NCBI RefSeq assembly: GCF_002272865.1
Contig: NZ_MLAP01000013.1
Span: 1 to 32,653 of the forward strand
Length of the DNA stretch: 32,653 bases
Direction: 5' to 3'
Source of the DNA: Helicobacter sp. 12S02634-8
GTDB taxonomy: Bacteria; Campylobacterota; Campylobacteria; Campylobacterales; Helicobacteraceae
Shown here: positions 14,997 through 25,100 of the stretch, piece by piece
Layout: every line of letters starts with the position of its first letter
Position numbering within the stretch: position 1 is the first letter of the stretch
Position numbers and translations under genes: made by a program
The notes under the pieces: generated by a model
Seen by the model: only the letters and a program-made list of their open reading frames with translations
Databases searched by the model: none
Told to the model about the DNA's origin: nothing

Positions 14997-15520
14997 CTTG
15001 TTCCTTGATATTCACCAGCATAACGCTTTAAGTGCTTTTGATATTTCAAATTATTTTTCTTCTCATACGAATGATACTTGGCTAACGACTCCCAACTCCA
15101 CCCATATTTTTGCTTAATTTCTGTCAAAATGCCACAGGCAATAGCAATGCTCTTTTGCAGGCTGAAATAATCTTCAGGACTTGCTTGGTGATATTTGGGA
15201 TTGATTTGAAAAGCACCCAGATCTACATTAGGAATTTGGTTTTGACTGATCTTGCTATAAATTAAAACACAATTTTTCTGGTTTTTACAATCAATGCTTC
15301 GATTATCAAGCTTCTCATATTGACCTTCTGAAACAAGATCAGAGAGCTTAGCAATGTCTTGTGTGCGATTGAAACTGATAATATATGGGTATCCGACCTC
15401 ACGCTTAGGGTGGCGTTCTACTTGAGCAATTGTGTAGAGAACTTTATAGCCAATCTCACATTTATCCAATGAAAAAAGAGTGTTAAAACCCAATATCAAT
15501 ATCACAACAATCCTATTCAT
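14993..15520 (-). CDS. Lytic transglycosylase (VirB1-like)
   Basis: This protein has 175 residues with a signal peptide (MNRIVVILILGFNTLFSLDK). The SLT-type fold is indicated by the catalytic Glu candidate at residue 35 (IAQVERHP), the GxxQIN motif as VDLGAFQINPKYH (about 99-111), the block SLQKSIAIACGILTEI, and the closing WxxxLAKYHS. It would cut peptidoglycan glycan strands to let the secretion channel pass the cell wall, as VirB1 and F-plasmid Orf169 do. It directly abuts the Sel1/TPR gene upstream and overlaps the nuclease-like gene by 4 bases. Confidence 0.82.
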   Translation of the reverse strand: MNRIVVILILGFNTLFSLDKCEIGYKVLYTIAQVERHPKREVGYPYIISFNRTQDIAKLSDLVSEGQYEKLDNRSIDCKNQKNCVLIYSKISQNQIPNVDLGAFQINPKYHQASPEDYFSLQKSIAIACGILTEIKQKYGWSWESLAKYHSYEKKNNLKYQKHLKRYAGEYQGTR

Positions 15521-16174
15521 TTACTCTCCAAGCTTTATTCTTTCTAAAGAGCTTGAATCTGCACAAAAGGCAGCCACCTGCTCTTTTTTATTGGGGTTAT
15601 TGCACGCACGATTCAAAAATAGGTTTGCTAGCTCTGTTTGCTTGAGTTCTAAATATGCAAATGCCATATAGAGTTGTGCGACTGAAAAGTCTGAAACAGA
15701 TGGATCACTCAATATCTCAATGGTTTTTGCATAGTCCTCTTTAGCAAAAGTATAGATGCCCCACACCTCCCTTAAAAGAGGAGTGATAGTTTGATAGCGA
15801 TAACTGCTATTCATATGCGCTCCCTTCTCAAAATAAGCAATAGGACTTAGCCCATCAGTTTTCTTGAGAATACCTTTTAGCTTATTGTCATAACTCTTAG
15901 AATCTTGCTCTATACCCCATGCCAACATTCCAAGTTTATACGCAGCCACTGGATTTCCCTGTTTATAAAGCTTGGCATAGACTTCAAATGCTCGGTTCAA
16001 ATTGGGTTCAATGCCTTGCTCTGCACTCCCTTGTTCATAAAGTGTTGCTTCTAGTAATAAAGCATCTCCACCGATATTCTTTGAGATATAATCAAGGTCT
16101 TTTTCCACATCTAAATCCACTGCCCCATAAAAGAAAAGGGGCAAAGTGAGAGCTAAAAATATCTTTCCTATCAT
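15521..16174 (-). CDS. Exported TPR/Sel1-like protein
   Basis: This protein has 217 residues with signal peptide MIGKIFLALTLPLFFYGAV. Helical repeat units are visible: GGDALLLEATLYEQGS, LNRAFEVYAKLYKQGNPVAAYKLG, and a C-terminal pair YMAFAYLELKQTELANLFLN. These are typical of TPR/Sel1 solenoids that mediate protein contacts. It lies 1 base after the traH stop and abuts the transglycosylase gene. It may hold the transglycosylase in the channel complex; this is inferred only from position. Confidence 0.6.
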   Translation of the reverse strand: MIGKIFLALTLPLFFYGAVDLDVEKDLDYISKNIGGDALLLEATLYEQGSAEQGIEPNLNRAFEVYAKLYKQGNPVAAYKLGMLAWGIEQDSKSYDNKLKGILKKTDGLSPIAYFEKGAHMNSSYRYQTITPLLREVWGIYTFAKEDYAKTIEILSDPSVSDFSVAQLYMAFAYLELKQTELANLFLNRACNNPNKKEQVAAFCADSSSLERIKLGE

Positions 16175-16175
16175 A

Positions 16176-17939
16176 TTATTTCACCACCCTGTCTTTTTGT
16201 AGCATTTCTGTAACTCGATTGAATAGGTCTTTGACCCCAGTCACCTTGTCAATGTTTTTGAGTAAGGCTTCTTCTAATGACCTAATGTATTCTTCTAAAA
16301 TCAGTTGATTGGAGTGGAGTTCTTCGAACCTATTTATAGCAGACTTATCAATAGAAGCCTTTTGTTTCTGATCCAAAATATTAGACAGGAGATACTTAGC
16401 AAACAAATAAGCATTTAAATTTGCCATCACATCTACCAAATCCTTAGATTGAACTTCATATGCAATAGCATCTTTACTGCCAATTTTAGGAGAAGCACTT
16501 TTTGCCTTTAAATCACGAATAGTTTGAATCATTGGCTCATAACCAGGGATAATCAATTGAACACCATCACTTGAAGTGCCACATGCACTTGAAGTTGTTT
16601 TATTTAGATGGCACTCAATAGCTTTTCTACTGCTATTTACAAGTCCATCCCAAGGTTTTTTCACTTTCTTTTCTTCCATATTAACAGTTGTAAGAAGGCT
16701 ATACATGATGCCTGCCTTATCTCTTGCTTGAGAGTAAATCACAGTGCCTGGGTGTAACTCAATTTTTTTGTCTTCATTTCCATAAAGCAATATCGAAATC
16801 AGAACACCACTTTCAGATTGTGGTGGTAGGTAATTGTCTTCCAAAACCAAGGGTGGTTCGCCTGAACCCTCTTTAGATACCCTAGCTATTTTCTTTGATA
16901 CATTATCAATTGCCTTCTTCTGTTCTTCTGAAGGCTTGACTATTTTGCCCTTTGCAATCCATTCTGGGAACAAGCTTCCATTTTTTCTATAAAACTCATC
17001 AAGCTCTGGACTGATGGCATTTTCACCAAAAATATTGATCGCAAATAAATACAACATTTCTGTCTGATTATCCCCCTTAATCTCTTTATAGGTTATAGGG
17101 GTGAAGCCATCTTTATTTAGCATAAACGCTACAGGGTCTTTCAATAGCTCAGGAACTAAAATCTTTGCTGATCCCTTGATGAAGAAGAACCTTCCATATG
17201 TTTCTGCAATTTGAACAGATATGGATTCGCTCTGCCCTCCTGTTGGCTTTTCATTTTTGCCACCGATGATACCTTTGGTCTTTTCTGCGACCTGATCGAC
17301 CTTTTTATCAATCCAATCAGCAGCCTTATCTACCCCTGCTTGCATCGCTTGGGGGACGCCAGTGCTTTTTGCCAATTCTGATCCCATTTGTTTTCCAAAG
17401 TTACAAGCATTTCTGAGTGCTGATTGTAAGGATTGGATCATCTCTTTAATTCTGGAGAAGACATGCTCAATAGTAGGAACAGAATTGACTAGTCCAATAA
17501 AAAGACCATAGACCAATGCACCAGAAGCATTTCCTAGCTGCTCTGCAATATCTTGAAGTCCTAGCATTTCTGCAAAACCACCATTGAGCGATAAGCCATT
17601 ACAGCCTGCTTCAATTTTTGGCACTTCAAAATCCACCCAAGGTTTAAACTTCTTCACTTCGTTATTAAACCTAAACTCCATACTCCCCCCAAAATAAGCT
17701 CCACCACTCTCTTGGGGCTTAGTGATATTTTTAAATCCCGTGACACCATAAAAGCCAGTCTTTTCACCATTGACATTGAGGTTAATTCCTGTAGAATCCC
17801 CAAAACCTTTTGAAAAACTATTGCCCACTCCCTCCCAATCTACCTTTTCTTTTCCATAAATAGATCCTGCAAGCAAAGCTGCACTCAAAAAAACAGACAA
17901 GCCCTGTCTTGTTCGCCATAATCTTATTTTATTTCTCAC
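16176..17939 (-). CDS. traH: TraH, F-type pilus assembly protein
   Basis: This protein has 587 residues (F TraH has 458). The GTG start has AGGAG seven bases upstream. An N-terminal basic segment and hydrophobic stretch give a signal peptide ending near LLAGSIYG. TraH hallmarks are a GG-AYFGGSMEFRF block (about 78-90), PKIEAGCNGLSLNGGFAEML (about 105-125) and a following helical region with NACNFG. TraH is a periplasmic/outer-membrane-associated protein that works with TraF, TraU, TraW and TrbC in pilus assembly and DNA transfer. It overlaps traF by 11 bases. The C-terminal half is poorly conserved. Confidence 0.87.
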   Translation of the reverse strand: MRNKIRLWRTRQGLSVFLSAALLAGSIYGKEKVDWEGVGNSFSKGFGDSTGINLNVNGEKTGFYGVTGFKNITKPQESGGAYFGGSMEFRFNNEVKKFKPWVDFEVPKIEAGCNGLSLNGGFAEMLGLQDIAEQLGNASGALVYGLFIGLVNSVPTIEHVFSRIKEMIQSLQSALRNACNFGKQMGSELAKSTGVPQAMQAGVDKAADWIDKKVDQVAEKTKGIIGGKNEKPTGGQSESISVQIAETYGRFFFIKGSAKILVPELLKDPVAFMLNKDGFTPITYKEIKGDNQTEMLYLFAINIFGENAISPELDEFYRKNGSLFPEWIAKGKIVKPSEEQKKAIDNVSKKIARVSKEGSGEPPLVLEDNYLPPQSESGVLISILLYGNEDKKIELHPGTVIYSQARDKAGIMYSLLTTVNMEEKKVKKPWDGLVNSSRKAIECHLNKTTSSACGTSSDGVQLIIPGYEPMIQTIRDLKAKSASPKIGSKDAIAYEVQSKDLVDVMANLNAYLFAKYLLSNILDQKQKASIDKSAINRFEELHSNQLILEEYIRSLEEALLKNIDKVTGVKDLFNRVTEMLQKDRVVK

Positions 17940-19056
17940 GATTGATCTCCTTCTCTAAGAGTTCTCTAAATATTTTGCCTCTTTCTTTCCCATCAGGATC
18001 ATTGATCCAAGTGCGTTGATTGAGTTCATCGATCATATATTTCAAATTCACCCCATCAGCCTTAACTCCACTAATATCTGTTGGTTTGATGGCTTTAAAT
18101 AGAATCAAAGCTCTATAAGTAGCCTTAAAAATTACCTCTAAATCATCTTTACCCACTCCTAAAATCTGATTGAAATGGATATTTTTAGCCATATCGTTAT
18201 ATTTTAGAAGATACATTGGTGTGGCATAAACCGATATTCCCTTGATTTTAAAGCTATTGGGAGAGATCACCTTATCACTTGCTGGGATTTGCGACCACCT
18301 CTGTCCATAAATTTCAGATGGTGCAGTTTTATTGAAATTAGCAAATGTGTTGAGCGATTCTTGATTTTCAAAAACAAATTTGATTTTAACCCCCACAGAT
18401 TTGTATTTGTCATAAATATCAAAAATGCGTGTTGCCCTATCCACATCAAAGCCAGTGGTTTTACCGATGAGAATATTGATTTCCATATTCTTAGAAAGCT
18501 TCTTGATTACAGAATCCCATATATAAACCTCTCTTTGATCCTCTGCTTCCCTAGTGTTTGTGTTAGTATAGGTTGGGATAATGCCCATTAAAGGAGCAGT
18601 GGATTTGGAAGCAAACTCCAATGAATAGCCAACATCAAAGATTTGATTGAGGTATTTGCTCTGCCATTTGTAATAAGCAAGAGCATTCTCAACAGTTGGG
18701 TTCTCAAGCCACTGCTTCATCACAGGGATTCTAGCTGCATCTTTGGTGATAGGCATTTTGAAACAATCCACCGAAGAGTTACTCAAACATTTCTTGCCAT
18801 TGACTTCAATCATTTCTGGTAAGTCATTAGTAACTTTTAAGATTTTTAAGATCTCTAGTTGGATAGAAGTCTGCTTTTGTTGTTCTTTCAAAATAGCCAA
18901 AAGAATATCTTTCTCACTCACTTTTTTAGTATCTATTGGCTTTTGTGAGGAGGAGGGTTCATCTTCATATTGCAGCCAGCCCCTACCAGGACTATTGGTG
19001 TCTGCAAATAGACAAGAACCACATATAAAGAGTATGATGGGGATCTTTTTAAGCAT
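17929..19056 (-). CDS. traF: TraF-like periplasmic conjugation protein
   Basis: This protein has 375 residues, longer than F TraF (247). Signal peptide MLKKIPIILFICGSCLFAD. Right after it comes the family's W-x-Y element with a following Pro (RGWLQYEDEP), then a heptad-like region and the segment PVMKQWLENPTVENALAYYK, equivalent to the TraF part that reads P-x-x-x-NF-x-x-Y. The C-terminal half looks thioredoxin-like (EINILIGKTTGFDVDRA; later YATPMYLLKY), without a CxxC active site, as in F TraF. It assembles the pilus in the periplasm. It overlaps the AAA+ gene by 8 bases and traH by 11. Confidence 0.75.
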   Translation of the reverse strand: MLKKIPIILFICGSCLFADTNSPGRGWLQYEDEPSSSQKPIDTKKVSEKDILLAILKEQQKQTSIQLEILKILKVTNDLPEMIEVNGKKCLSNSSVDCFKMPITKDAARIPVMKQWLENPTVENALAYYKWQSKYLNQIFDVGYSLEFASKSTAPLMGIIPTYTNTNTREAEDQREVYIWDSVIKKLSKNMEINILIGKTTGFDVDRATRIFDIYDKYKSVGVKIKFVFENQESLNTFANFNKTAPSEIYGQRWSQIPASDKVISPNSFKIKGISVYATPMYLLKYNDMAKNIHFNQILGVGKDDLEVIFKATYRALILFKAIKPTDISGVKADGVNLKYMIDELNQRTWINDPDGKERGKIFRELLEKEINREK

Positions 19057-20335
19057 TTGTTTTTACTCCTTTTTGATTTTGGTTTCGTTGATAAGCATAG
19101 AGATCAGGATTTGCATCAATAAAATCTTGCACCTTTTTTATCTGAAAATCAACGCTGACTAAAGTAGCGTTCATGAGTTCAATGCTCTCTTGTGTAAATG
19201 GTGAAAACATCGATGGACACAATAGGATATTCTCTTTCTCTTGCTTTTTGATCTGAAGGAATTTGTTATATTGATTAATAGTTTTATTGAGTTCAGATCT
19301 AGCCAAGCCCATATCCTTTAAAAACAAAGAGCAAAGATCGATGTTTTCTTTATAGGTTTCTCTGTCTGATATTTGGAGCTGATAATTGATGAATTTAAAA
19401 CAACTCCGATCAAAGCTTGAGTTCTTTTTAGAGAAAAACTCATTGACCTTAATCAAGGAAGATTCAATCTTTTCCCTATCTCCAAAAATCACATTATCAA
19501 CAACTTCTGCAAGCTTGTTTCTTTCTAAATAATTAGTCCAACTCATATGTCTGACAAATAAAAGATCTGAAAAATCAAGAGCTTCCCTGTCATTTAAAAC
19601 AGCACTCACTCTCAAGGCTTTAATCACATAATCAGAACCAAACTTCCTATCAGAAGCTTTAATCCCTGATCTGATTAGGCTATCTTGAATTTGAAAATAA
19701 GTGTCTGATATTTCATCTGGAATTGCGACTGCCTTAGCTCTTTTGCAGACATCTTCAATATCACTCAAAAGAAAAGTATTCTTAATGCTCTTGTCTTTAT
19801 TGAATGCTCCACGGATAAAACGCTCTTTGTTTTCTTTTTTCTGAATCCGATTGACCTCAAACCAAATTAAAAGCCTATCGCTAAAGGGCTCAATTTTCTC
19901 TCCAAAGGGAAGTTCATTTGAAGCTGAAAATAGAGTGTATAAAGGGACAGGGACTGCCTTGCCCTTTATGGTATAATATCTTTCATTTAAAAAAGACAAT
20001 AAGCTAACAAGCAAATCATCGGTGGCTTTAAACATCTCATCTAAAAAAATAAAATGATGTGCCAATAAAGTTTCTTCTCTAGGAGTATCCTCTCTACCAA
20101 TCAAATCCTTCTCCAAAGTTTCTTTGCTTAGGAGTTTTTCCCAATAACTCCCATCACTAATCACTTTAGAAATTATCTGGATTGCATAGGTCTTACCAAC
20201 ACCTGGCGTGCCGATAAGAAACATATGCTGTTTGGAGAAAATACACAAGAAACAAAGGCGTATGAGTTCTTCTCTCTCAATCAATTTATCTTCAATTTCA
20301 GCAATGGCTTCTCTCACTCTTTTTTTATAACTCAT
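19049..20335 (-). CDS. MoxR/RavA-type AAA+ ATPase
   Basis: This protein has 428 residues. Walker A is GTPGVGKT (42-49), Walker B FIFLDEM (about 97-103), followed by the MoxR-typical ATDDLLVSLLSFLNER and sensor 1 SASNELP. MoxR ATPases remodel or mature protein complexes, usually with a von Willebrand factor A partner, which is not seen here. The C-terminal 150 residues are helical and unlike RavA's known partner-binding region. It overlaps traD and traF (4 and 8 bases), so it is made together with the channel. A role in assembling or energising the secretion complex is inference; it is not a standard F-type component. Confidence 0.85.
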   Translation of the reverse strand: MSYKKRVREAIAEIEDKLIEREELIRLCFLCIFSKQHMFLIGTPGVGKTYAIQIISKVISDGSYWEKLLSKETLEKDLIGREDTPREETLLAHHFIFLDEMFKATDDLLVSLLSFLNERYYTIKGKAVPVPLYTLFSASNELPFGEKIEPFSDRLLIWFEVNRIQKKENKERFIRGAFNKDKSIKNTFLLSDIEDVCKRAKAVAIPDEISDTYFQIQDSLIRSGIKASDRKFGSDYVIKALRVSAVLNDREALDFSDLLFVRHMSWTNYLERNKLAEVVDNVIFGDREKIESSLIKVNEFFSKKNSSFDRSCFKFINYQLQISDRETYKENIDLCSLFLKDMGLARSELNKTINQYNKFLQIKKQEKENILLCPSMFSPFTQESIELMNATLVSVDFQIKKVQDFIDANPDLYAYQRNQNQKGVKTNA

Positions 20336-22134
20336 TGTGCTAACTCCTTCTCTAAGCTACGCTCAAAATTCATCAATCTCTGGAGATTTTTCTCCTGTTC
20401 AGACATATCTGCTTGGATAGTATGTTTCTCATCTACATCAAGCATAATGGGGAATGCAACCTTATATTCTTTGGATTTATTCTTTAAAAAGCCCTCCCCC
20501 ACCCTTAGTTTTCTGATAGATTCTTTGGTTAAGATATTTTTTGTAGTGCGTGAAAAGCTGATTCTTGCACCCCCCTCACCTCCTACAATATTGGTTTCTG
20601 TGAAATTATTATCACCAAAGGCATCAATAATTTCAGCGATGGATTTTGGGTCGTTCATACGCAAAATCACATAAGTATTGAGCGAATCTTGAGAGATTTG
20701 AGCAATGGTAGTCCCTAGTTTTGCTTGAAGGTCTGCCAAAGACTGGGTATAGATATTTAGGGTTAGCAAAAGTCCAGCACCCTTATTGAGAATTGATTCT
20801 ACACCTGGATACAAAGCTGACTCACCCTCATCTAAATGGGCATAATGTCGCCTTGGACTCAATGCCCTACCACTCAAGCTGACATTTCCATAAATGGATT
20901 CAAGCATTTTGATATAGATTTTATTAAAATACTCAGAAACTTTCTTAATCTTTAAAGGCACGGGCTGAACTAGCAAAATCATTCCCCTATTGGGATTGTT
21001 GAGCCTAAGCAAAATGGGATTGATTCGTATGGTGCAAAAAATCTGCCCCATCAAACCTGTGGATATATCTGCTAGAAAATTTGATAGCGAAACAGAGATT
21101 TTTGAATGGTGCTCTTCAGGGATTTTAAAAACCTTATCCAGAAGGGAAATCGCTTCTTCCTTCATCTTTGAAAGATGCCAGAAATGCGTATTTGTATTCT
21201 CTATAGACATTTTTTCCACTGTAGCCTTGAGGACTTTTAAATTTTCAGCATCGATATAGTAAAAAATATCCTTGAAGGTAATAAAACTCCGATTGAAAAT
21301 TACTTTTTTATCCTCTTCAAAATTCTCTATCTTAGAAAAGATCCGATCTGCAATATCAGGAAGTATAAGCCCACTTTCTTTGTCGTGGAATTGGATTTCA
21401 TTATTTTTAAACTCCTTGATTTTCAAATACTTCATATATTCCTTTTTTTCTTTCTCTGCCACATAAGTTCCATCAACATCACTTGCTTTCTCCAAGAATG
21501 TCAGTGCATACAACACAGCTTTGAGTGTTGAAAATGTATGGGAGGAGTAAAATTGAGAATCCCCCTTGGCATCAGGATACAAAATCGAAGCGATCATAGA
21601 AGAGATCTCATCATCACCCAAACCATAGATGGGATTAAAGAACTCCGAAGCATTAGGCATTAAGGGATTGATAAACATCAAATCTTGGAGTCGATTGGCT
21701 TCTTGAGCAAACTCCACAACCTTATTAAAAACCTGTTGTCCAATTCCCCCCTTAGGTTCAAAAATGGTTACATCATCACCATGTAAGATATTTTGCCTTA
21801 CGATACTTAACATCAAATAGGATTTACCCATACGAGTAGTTCCGTAAGTAATCATGTGATTGGAAACATCGCCCCAAGGTAATAAAATAGGACTGAGTTT
21901 TAAAGTTTCTAAATTAACCCCTACCCCCATATAAAGACCAGTGTGGTTGTTTTGAAGGATATAATCAGTTTCGTGTTTATATTTTTCTTTGAAAAGCTTG
22001 AGCCTTTTGGCTTTAATGCGTTCAGCCTTCCATTTTGTAGCCCCATTAAGAGCTAAATACTCCTCTGTCTTTCTCTCAAATTCTTTTATTTTTCTATGAG
22101 CTTTAAAAATTCTATCGACAACATTCCCAAACAT
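20332..22134 (-). CDS. traD: TraD-like coupling ATPase (type IV coupling protein)
   Basis: This protein has 600 residues. Walker A is GTTRMGKS (about 95-102) following HMITYGTTRMGKSYL, Walker B HLDEGES (about 433), followed by GAGLLLTLNIYTQSLADLQ, all typical of TraD/TraG coupling proteins. These inner-membrane ATPases link the relaxosome to the channel. Unlike F TraD (717 residues with two membrane helices), no convincing transmembrane segment is visible: the first 60 residues are basic and helical. It may therefore be cytosolic and recruited through TraC or another partner. It overlaps traC by 1 base and the AAA+ gene by 4. Confidence 0.82.
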   Translation of the reverse strand: MFGNVVDRIFKAHRKIKEFERKTEEYLALNGATKWKAERIKAKRLKLFKEKYKHETDYILQNNHTGLYMGVGVNLETLKLSPILLPWGDVSNHMITYGTTRMGKSYLMLSIVRQNILHGDDVTIFEPKGGIGQQVFNKVVEFAQEANRLQDLMFINPLMPNASEFFNPIYGLGDDEISSMIASILYPDAKGDSQFYSSHTFSTLKAVLYALTFLEKASDVDGTYVAEKEKKEYMKYLKIKEFKNNEIQFHDKESGLILPDIADRIFSKIENFEEDKKVIFNRSFITFKDIFYYIDAENLKVLKATVEKMSIENTNTHFWHLSKMKEEAISLLDKVFKIPEEHHSKISVSLSNFLADISTGLMGQIFCTIRINPILLRLNNPNRGMILLVQPVPLKIKKVSEYFNKIYIKMLESIYGNVSLSGRALSPRRHYAHLDEGESALYPGVESILNKGAGLLLTLNIYTQSLADLQAKLGTTIAQISQDSLNTYVILRMNDPKSIAEIIDAFGDNNFTETNIVGGEGGARISFSRTTKNILTKESIRKLRVGEGFLKNKSKEYKVAFPIMLDVDEKHTIQADMSEQEKNLQRLMNFERSLEKELAQ

Positions 22135-25100
22135 TAATCCTCCTTTACTTGAATTTCATAACCCTCAAAAATATCCATAGGTTCTGCAAAATAATTACCT
22201 TGGAAGAAATGAACGCCAAACCCTTGGGTCATTCTAAAGACTTCCTTATTTTCAATATGGCTAGCAGACACTTGAATATCTAAGGCTCTAGCCAAATCAG
22301 GCAAGACCTTTAACTTCCTACGCTTGGTTTCATCTTTAAGGGCTGAATTGATTAAAATCCCATTGATTTTGATGATATGTGGGCTAATCTCATCAAGCAC
22401 ACCCAAATCAATATCAAAGCTGACATTATCTATGGCAATGAGATAACCCCTATTTTTAGCATCCTCACAAAAATCCATTGTGTCTTTATTAGAGATACCA
22501 GAAGATGGAATTTCTAAGATAAGTAATTCTTTATGCTCGCCCATAATCTCATCAAGCATTTCCAGTAAATGAGAGCTAATTTCACTCTCATGCAAGTTGA
22601 TAGAGAATGTAGCATTATGACCAATAAAGAAGCTCGCACATTTCTGGATATGGATTTTGGTGATCATATTCAAAAGATCTTGCTCAACAGCAGTTTCTAA
22701 AAAATCCTTGGGCGTGAAGACTTCTCCATCGACAAGTAGGCGTAAGAATGTTTCATAAAACACAACCCCACCATCTTTATCCACAATCTTTTGGCAGTAA
22801 GGAGTGATTGTATCTCCATTGACAGCTTTTCGGATTTTTCCCATCCAATATTCAGTATTAGCAGAATTATCCTCGCCTTTTAAAATCTCTAAAATCTCAT
22901 GAGTGGGTAAGCCCTCCTTCATATAAGCAAACATTGATGTAGCATCTTGAGGAGTGAGGTTGTATTTTTTCTGTAGTTCCTTCTTATAAGAGATCTCTGT
23001 TGCTTTTGTAGTAAACATCGCCCCTTCTTGATGGGTAGCCTTTAAAAGCAGAATCTCTGAAAATCTTCCTGCATACACATAGAGGACTTCAGAGTATTCG
23101 GGTGCTCGATTTTTTACAGATAACATTTGCCTTCTAATAAAATCTGACCAGCCAACAAACAATCCCCCATCTGAAAACCCTCTGTTGATGTTACTGGGGT
23201 CCATGGCAAGCATAAACTTATGAGAAGCATTGGTCCAAACAGATTTTGAACTCGCATTAGCATTATAGTCTTGGTCATCTTGAGTGATTGTAATCAAGCT
23301 CCCTCCGTATTTTCTAATTCTGCGAGCCAAATCCTCAAGATATGCAGCAAAAAACTCTTTTTTTAGAATAGAAGCTGCTTCATCAATCACAATGCTTTTT
23401 TTCTTGGAACGATCTAAATACATATCAACGATACATTGCTCAAGCATAAACATCACAACAAGATCATAAAGGTTTCCTTTACGGGTGAGTTCATCAAGCT
23501 CTAAAAGACAAAAGTCATTTTTAATATCAACATTACACGAGCCATTGAAATATTCATAGAACTCCCCACCTGGATAAATATAAGCAGCCAGACCTAAAAG
23601 CAGTTGTGAGATTATCTCTACACTTTGGAAATCCCTTTTGACTTCTGCTTCTTTTTTAAACCATGACAGAGCTTCTCCAACCTCACGCATACCAGCTTCC
23701 CTGCCCCTGCGATAAAACGCAGTCTTTACAGCTTCTTGCAATAAGGTCATCATCACAGAACGATTGGCATTATCAATGGAGTCATTATCGCTTCTGATCC
23801 CTGGTGTGAAGTCTTGCCCACACATGATACCAACAATGATGATGAGGGGTTGGAAAAAGTCTTCATCGATCATATCAACCATACCATCAATTCCAGCAAG
23901 ATCATCAACTGAGAAAGAAGCATAGTTCATCACGACTTTATCACCCTTAATCGTGTCTTTATGCTGTGGCTTAGTCACTAAATTGGTGAAGAAATTAAGA
24001 CACTTCTTATTGGGCTTACCAGAATCATCAAACTCTTCAAAACTAATAAATTCCCCTTTTAGTTCTTGACAGAGGGGCAAGTAGCTTTTCCCCTTATCAA
24101 AAATAGTTAGTTTCACACCTGCTTGGAGATGAGAAGCTTGAATACTATTACTCAAAAATGATTTTCCACTTCCAGATGGTCCAATGATACAAGCATTGTA
24201 GTTATTTTGAGAAGCCCAAAAGTCAATACCCACACATTGACCTGTCCTAGCAAAAAACCTCAAAACAGGATCTCCAATGCCCTTAAAAGAAGCAATTAAA
24301 GGGATAATACTCATCACATTAGAGTTAAACATCAAATCAAACCGATTCAAGAATTGTTTAGTTTCTAAATCGAACTGAAAGGGTAGCGACCAAAGCAAAG
24401 TTTGCAAAGCAGTGATACCCATCTCTTCTTCTTGGATTTTCCACCCTCCCATATTGACATCAGCTGCCCTAGTCTTTAGTCTTCCAATTGCTGTATTCAA
24501 TCGGTCTTTGTTTTCCTCAAAAACTGCAATGGTATACATCGCTTGATAGGGCTTTTGTTCATACTTCTCAAAATATTCAATCGTTCGCAAGGATTCATCA
24601 ATAGTTTCTTGCACTTTGGGATTCATCAAGCTCATCTTTCTATTGATTTTGCTTGAATTATTGACATTTGCCCTTGCTTTACTCAAGATTTTGCTCTTGA
24701 CCTTCTCAGGATTATCAATATGCACGGTCATACTCACATAAAATGGCGATGGAAGGGGAATCTGGAACTCATCACCATCGATTGGAAAGAACGCATCCAT
24801 CATATTCAAAACATCAGTATATTTGGGCCACTTTTGAGTTGTGAGGACTTTAGCATAGGTTTTTTTACCAATTTCAATCAACCCATCATCAGGATTGATT
24901 CTAATTCTAGCCCCCTTTGCTAGTTGTGTATTCATTTTCTTATGGACATCATAATCCCCCAAAGATGAGTCTTCTTTCAAAATCTCACCATAAACTTTTG
25001 CAATAGTCTTAGGACTCAAAGACCTAGGTTCTAACTCCTTGATACTCCCCTTGATTGTGTAGTATAGGCTTCTGATTTTGCTTTCAGGTGTTTCTTCAGG

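Noticed and set aside
18743-19162. 139-codon + strand ORF opposite the traF/AAA+ junction
   Set aside because: It crosses two overlapping real genes and has no supporting signals.
20225-20674. 149-codon + strand ORF opposite traD and the AAA+ gene
   Set aside because: Both minus-strand genes have ATPase motifs through this stretch.
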